DNA of 64,000 nt from Micrococcales bacterium (GTDB taxonomy: Bacteria > Actinomycetota > Actinomycetes > S36-B12 > UBA10799), in contig JADKAV010000018.1 of NCBI GenBank assembly GCA_016719135.1, forward strand, positions 12,022 through 76,021. Reading direction: 5' to 3'. The notes beneath the pieces were generated by a model that saw only the letters and a program-made list of their open reading frames with translations, was not told where the DNA came from and did no database searches. Of the stretch, positions 60,176 through 64,000 are shown in pieces. The stretch's first letter is position 1. Each line of letters begins with the position of its first letter. Made by a program: the position numbers and the translations under genes.

Positions 60176-61372
60176 ATGAAGAATGCGAGATTTCTCGCCG
60201 TGGTGTCGGCGGCGAGTCTGTCCGCTGGATTGTTGGCCCTTGCGCCCGCGCAGGCCGGCGCGACGTGGTCCGGTCCCAGCGAGGTGAGTTCCAAGTTCGG
60301 TCGCACAGTCGTCGTCTCCGATGGCGGTCGTGTGGCCGCCTGGGTGCGTACGAACAAGACGAGTTCTTCGGCGTCGGGTCCCATCCGCACCGCGTGGTAT
60401 CTGAAGAAGAAAAAGAAGTGGACCTCGTCGGCGCCGATTCCCGGGGCCTCGGAGAGCACCAACGTGCAGTTGAGCAACGACGGCAACGCCGCGTTGATCG
60501 AGTCCGGCACCACGGGGTACCTGATGTCCGTGCGGGATACCAAGAACACCTGGCTCACAGCTCAGAGCATCGTGTCCGGGATGGACCTGGGCAGCGGCGT
60601 GATGTCCGGTGACGCCAAGACCTTGGTGTACGTCGACTGGGGTCCGGACGACTACCCGACGCCGGCTGGGAAGTTGTACTTCGTAACCCAGAACGCTGAC
60701 GGAACGTGGCCGGCTCCGACCATGCTCGGAACGGCGAACCCGGAAGGCCGCTACGGTTACCAGAGTGTGCTGGCCTTTTCGAAGGATGGCTCCACGCTGG
60801 TCTGGGTGGACAGCACATACGCCCTGGTCGGCACGACCCGCAACCCGGACGGCACGTGGACGGCCCCGACGATCATCAAGCAGTACGGCAGTGATCCCGA
60901 CCTGCGCACGCTGGCTCTGTCGGCGGACGGCAGTCGGGTGATCTGGACCCGTAGCAGCTCCGACGGTGTTCTCACCTCGACCCGCAGTGGTACCGCCTGG
61001 GCGACGATCTCCAACGTCACGGTGGATGAGACCTACACCGCAGCCATGTCACCCAACGGCTTGAACGTCGCGTGGGCCAACACCGACAACCAGATGGTGA
61101 TCCGCCGTTGGGATGGTGCCGCCTGGAAGAAGGTCAAGGTGCTCGGATCGACGGGCTACTACCCCTCGATCGTCGTGCAGGACAAGACGCTTGCCTGGAC
61201 GTACACGGGATACAAAGGCTCGTCGCTGCGTTCTGCGATCTACAAAGGCGGCAAGTGGACGTCGGTCGTGAAGCACTCATCGACCGGGTTCAGCCCGACG
61301 GTGTCCTATGACGGCAAGACGCTGGGCTGGTCGGCCACGGGTAACAAGCGGATCTACTGCGTCAAGCGCTGA
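60176..61372 (+). CDS. Secreted beta-propeller protein, function unknown
   Basis: This 398-residue protein has a signal peptide ([20 protein letters not shown], cleaved after AQAGA) and six or seven loose repeats of the type DGxxVxWxxS or DGTW, as in [16 protein letters not shown] and [16 protein letters not shown]. These predict a propeller of the PD40/WD40-like kind. The last residues contain a Cys and end with KR. GGGGAGG precedes the ATG. The target is unknown. It interrupts the rib-his order seen elsewhere. Confidence 0.75.
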   Translation: MKNARFLAVVSAASLSAGLLALAPAQAGATWSGPSEVSSKFGRTVVVSDGGRVAAWVRTNKTSSSASGPIRTAWYLKKKKKWTSSAPIPGASESTNVQLSNDGNAALIESGTTGYLMSVRDTKNTWLTAQSIVSGMDLGSGVMSGDAKTLVYVDWGPDDYPTPAGKLYFVTQNADGTWPAPTMLGTANPEGRYGYQSVLAFSKDGSTLVWVDSTYALVGTTRNPDGTWTAPTIIKQYGSDPDLRTLALSADGSRVIWTRSSSDGVLTSTRSGTAWATISNVTVDETYTAAMSPNGLNVAWANTDNQMVIRRWDGAAWKKVKVLGSTGYYPSIVVQDKTLAWTYTGYKGSSLRSAIYKGGKWTSVVKHSSTGFSPTVSYDGKTLGWSATGNKRIYCVKR

Positions 61373-61384
61373 TCCGAGATAGGC

Positions 61385-61414
61385 GGTGCGCCCGGGGCCA
61401 GTTCCGGGCGCACC
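61385..61414 (+). terminator. Terminator hairpin after the propeller gene
   Basis: GGTGCGCCCGG (61385-61395) and CCGGGCGCACC (61404-61414) form a perfect 11-bp stem with an 8-nt loop, 12 nt after the stop codon. There is no U-run. Confidence 0.7.
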
Positions 61415-61512
61415 ACTGCTCGGCGTGCAGGTCCGACCTTCGTCCATCGCTGCGCACCGATGGACGGGGACGGCGGTCGGGCGTTGCCTGCGCGCTGATT
61501 ACCCTGAGACAC

Positions 61513-61776
61513 GTGAAGACCTTCGATGACCTGTGGACCGAGCTGTCGGCCAAGGTCGCCACCGCAGACCCCGAATCCGGCACCGTGCGACTGGTGCAGT
61601 CCGGGGTGCATGAGGTGGGCAAGAAACTGGTCGAAGAGGCCGCAGAGGCGTGGATGGCCGCCGAACACGAGTCCGCCGAACGCGCTGCTGAGGAGTTGAG
61701 CCAGGTGCTGTACCACGTGCAGGCGATGATGCTCGCGGTCGGCGTGACCCCGCAACAGGTGGGGCGGTACCTGTGA
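61513..61776 (+). CDS. hisE: Phosphoribosyl-ATP pyrophosphatase
   Basis: HisE hydrolyses phosphoribosyl-ATP in histidine synthesis. The 87-residue all-helical protein has [19 protein letters not shown] and [14 protein letters not shown], with the metal-binding Glu/Asp pattern. The GTG at 61513 has a TACCCT box 7 nt upstream. The stop overlaps hisG by GTGA. Confidence 0.93.
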   Translation: MKTFDDLWTELSAKVATADPESGTVRLVQSGVHEVGKKLVEEAAEAWMAAEHESAERAAEELSQVLYHVQAMMLAVGVTPQQVGRYL

Positions 61777-62609
61777 CGCTCAAGGTGGCAATTCCGAACA
61801 AGGGCCAGCTCGGCGATCCCGCGCGCCAGATGCTGCGCGAGGCCGGCTATCTGCGGTCGGCCGGTGCCCGCGAACTGCTCGTACACGACCCGGACAACGA
61901 CGTCGATTTCTTCTTCCTGCGGCCCAAGGACATCGCCACGTATGTGGGTCAGGGAACCCTTGACCTGGGCATCACCGGGCGGGACATGCTGGTGGACTCC
62001 GGAGCCCCGGCCGCCGAAGTCGTGGAACTCGGCTTCGGGCATTCAACGTTCCGCCTGGCGGCGCAGAACGGCGTGGACAGCGTCGCAGGAAAGCGGATCG
62101 CGACCTCATATCCTGGGCTGCTGCGCGACTGGCTCGAGCGCACCGGCACGGATGCGACGGTCGTGCGCCTGGACGGTGCGGTGGAGAACGCGGTTCAACT
62201 CGGTGTGGCCGACGCCGTGGCTGATGTCGTGGACACCGGGAACACCTTGCGGCAGGCCGGCCTGGTGGTACTCGGTGATCCGCTGCTTCGCAGTCAGGCG
62301 TTGCTGGTACGTCCGGCGCACACCCGGCCCAATGCCGCCGAGGAGACGTTCGTCCGCAGGCTGCAGGGGGTCATCGTCGCCCGCGCGTATGTGATGGTCG
62401 ACTACGACATCGCCGAGGAGCTTCTGGACGAGGCATCTCGGATCACGCCCGGTCTGGAATCGCCCACGGTGTCCCCGCTGAAGGAACCCGGCTGGGTAGC
62501 TGTGCGGGCCATGGTCGAGCGGGTCCGGGTCCACCGGGTGATGGACGAGCTGTTCGAGCTCGGTGGGCGGGCGATCCTGGTCACCGACATCCACGCGTGC
62601 CGGCTATGA
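61773..62609 (+). CDS. hisG: ATP phosphoribosyltransferase, long form
   Basis: HisG starts histidine synthesis from ATP and PRPP. The 278-residue protein begins [19 protein letters not shown] and has the PRPP motif [19 protein letters not shown]. The C-terminal 80 residues ([20 protein letters not shown]) form the ACT-like domain that binds histidine, so no HisZ is needed and feedback inhibition is expected. Confidence 0.95.
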   Translation: MTLKVAIPNKGQLGDPARQMLREAGYLRSAGARELLVHDPDNDVDFFFLRPKDIATYVGQGTLDLGITGRDMLVDSGAPAAEVVELGFGHSTFRLAAQNGVDSVAGKRIATSYPGLLRDWLERTGTDATVVRLDGAVENAVQLGVADAVADVVDTGNTLRQAGLVVLGDPLLRSQALLVRPAHTRPNAAEETFVRRLQGVIVARAYVMVDYDIAEELLDEASRITPGLESPTVSPLKEPGWVAVRAMVERVRVHRVMDELFELGGRAILVTDIHACRL

Positions 62610-63964
62610 CGAGCCTGGCGCAGACACTGGAAGCGCTGGTCGATCCCGGGTCGATCGAGCCGATCCCGGTACCGATGCGGCCTGCGAAAGGTGACTACCT
62701 GGCCACCCTCGAGCGCGCTCGTGAGCGTAGTGGTGTCGACGAGTCCGTCCAAGTCATGCGAGCCCGGATCAACGGCTATCTGGTCGTCGTCATCGGCGGC
62801 GAGTTCGGTTTCCTCGCCGGGTCGGTGGGACAGTCCGCGGCAGATCGGGTCGTGGCGGGGTACCAAGCGGCCACTGCGGATTCTCTTCCGGTGATCACCC
62901 TGCCCACCTCGGGCGGCACTCGCATGCAGGAGGGAGCGGCCGCCTTCTTCCGGATGACGGACATCGCCTGGGCCGCGGAGGAACACCTGCGCACTGGCGC
63001 GATCCGGGTGGGGTGGCTGCGCAACCCCACGACCGGTGGAGTCATGGCGACCTGGGGTTCTTACGCCGACATAACCGGTGCCGAACCCGGGGCACTTCTC
63101 GGCTTCCTCGGTCCGAGGGTCTACGAGGCTCTGCACGGCGAGCCCTTCCCGCCGGTGCAGACCGCGGAGAACCTGGCCCGGGTCGGCGTCATCGACCAGG
63201 TCGTCGCGCTGGGTGAGTTGCGAGAATGGGTCAGCGGAATCCTCGACGTCGTGTACGGCGACGACGAGGAGGACGAGTTCGGGGACCACGGAGTTCCCGA
63301 GCCGGTCGACGCCTGGGAGGCGATCACGCGCACCCGCGACGCGGACCGTCCTGGACCGCCGGCGGTGCTGGATCTCATGAGCGACCGCACCGAACTGCAC
63401 GGGACCGGTGCCGGGGAGAGCGGCGGCGGTATCCGGCTGGCGCTCGGGCGCTTGCGCGGAGTGCGGACCTTGGTGGTCGCGCAGACCCGCGAAGAGGTGT
63501 CGCCGGCCGGCCTGCGAGTGGCTCAACGGGGACTCCGCCTGGCCGACCGCGTCGGGCTACCCGTCATCACGCTGATCGACACCCCCGGTGGTGAACTGTC
63601 CGGTCGCGCCGAGGAGTCGGCGATGGCCGGCGAGATCGCCCGGACGTTGCAGACAATGTCGGGGCTGAGCGTGCCAAGTGTGTCCTGCGTCATGGGCCAG
63701 GGCTGCGGGGGCGCGGCGCTGGCATTGGTACCCGCCAACGTGGTGGTGTGCATGGAGAACGGCTGGGTCTCGCCGCTGCCCCCCGAAGGTGCCTCGGTGA
63801 TCACCCACCGGACCCCCGACCGCGCCGCGGAGATGGCCCGGCAGCAGGGCGTCGGCGCCGAATCATTGGTCGATGCCGAGGTGGTCGACGAGGTGGCAGC
63901 CGAGGGTTCCGATCTCCCCGCGGCCGTCGCGGATGCAGTAGTGACGGCGTTGGTGTCGCAGTGA
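62606..63964 (+). CDS. Fused acetyl-CoA carboxylase carboxyltransferase (AccD-AccA type)
   Basis: The 452-residue protein has two crotonase-fold halves. The first resembles AccD (VVVIGGEFGFLAGSVGQSAA; LPTSGGTRMQEGAAAF), but I see no N-terminal Cys4 zinc finger. The second resembles AccA (LPVITLIDTPGGELSGRAEE; GQGCGGAALALVPANVVVC). Single-chain enzymes of this type occur in actinobacteria and move CO2 from carboxybiotin to acetyl-CoA or another acyl-CoA. The substrate is not certain. It overlaps hisG by ATGA, and the next gene by GTGA. Confidence 0.85.
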   Translation: MTSLAQTLEALVDPGSIEPIPVPMRPAKGDYLATLERARERSGVDESVQVMRARINGYLVVVIGGEFGFLAGSVGQSAADRVVAGYQAATADSLPVITLPTSGGTRMQEGAAAFFRMTDIAWAAEEHLRTGAIRVGWLRNPTTGGVMATWGSYADITGAEPGALLGFLGPRVYEALHGEPFPPVQTAENLARVGVIDQVVALGELREWVSGILDVVYGDDEEDEFGDHGVPEPVDAWEAITRTRDADRPGPPAVLDLMSDRTELHGTGAGESGGGIRLALGRLRGVRTLVVAQTREEVSPAGLRVAQRGLRLADRVGLPVITLIDTPGGELSGRAEESAMAGEIARTLQTMSGLSVPSVSCVMGQGCGGAALALVPANVVVCMENGWVSPLPPEGASVITHRTPDRAAEMARQQGVGAESLVDAEVVDEVAAEGSDLPAAVADAVVTALVSQ

Positions 63965-64000
63965 ACGACTTCGATGGCGCAGATGTCCTGGTGACTCGTT
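63961..64000 (+). CDS. Start of a further gene, cut by the window end
   Basis: A GTG overlapping the upstream TGA opens a frame reading VNDFDGADVLVTR before the window ends. The stretch would fit the first strand of an enoyl-CoA hydratase, but 13 residues are too few to decide. Confidence 0.45.
   Translation, partial: MNDFDGADVLVTR

Overview
The window comes from the chromosome of a high-GC actinobacterium (Actinomycetota). The evidence is the gene order, GTG starts, and actinobacterial markers: mIHF, BldD, a HisA of the PriA type, the trp-region membrane proteins, a PriA helicase without Walker motifs, and the order pyrR-pyrB-pyrC-carA-carB-pyrD-pyrF-mihF-gmk-rpoZ-coaBC-metK-priA-def-fmt-rsmB-rpe-rib-hisE-hisG. 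The species cannot be told from the sequence.

Layout. 1-3.8 kb: two secreted surface proteins on the minus strand (DUF11-type and VWA/DUF5979-type), both frameshifted. 4.1-7.8 kb: a glpD-tetR / alkyl-DHAP-synthase-like module with a candidate operator between the divergent genes. 7.8-8.9 kb: a type II toxin-antitoxin pair flanked by palindromic repeats. 8.9-23 kb: histidine and tryptophan genes (hisA, hisF, hisI, trpE, trpC, trpB, trpA) mixed with small membrane proteins, a two-component system, and a MauE/DsbA/Lgt envelope group. 23-27 kb: a periplasmic binding protein, an alpha/beta hydrolase and a secreted RCC1 propeller. 27-35 kb: gltB-gltD, a 0.7-kb noncoding repeat array, and pyk. 35-46 kb: bldD, then the pyr operon. 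46-55 kb: mihF, gmk, a repeat-filled gap, rpoZ, coaBC, metK, priA, def, fmt, rsmB. 55-64 kb: a nuclease-like orphan, rpe, an FMN riboswitch with ribD-ribE-ribBA-ribH, a secreted propeller, hisE-hisG, a fused acetyl-CoA carboxylase carboxyltransferase, and the first codons of one more gene.

Many genes overlap by ATGA or GTGA, so they are translationally coupled. Roughly ten others have a TANNNT -10 box ending 6 or 7 nt before the start codon, which predicts leaderless mRNAs. Regulation visible in the sequence includes a PyrR-binding loop next to the pyrR Shine-Dalgarno, an FMN riboswitch that can hide the ribD Shine-Dalgarno, a TetR-type operator and an antitoxin operator.

Two cautions. From about 37.2 to 43.3 kb (pyrB to carB) the reading frame breaks many times and pyrC lacks about 0.37 kb including catalytic motifs. 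Single frame breaks also occur in the sensor kinase, trpB, the binding protein and rsmB. Assembly or consensus error is the simplest explanation. The least explained content is noncoding: four families of palindromic or tandem intergenic repeats, at 7.8-8.9, 32.9-33.6, 46.65-47.25 and 56.4 kb.
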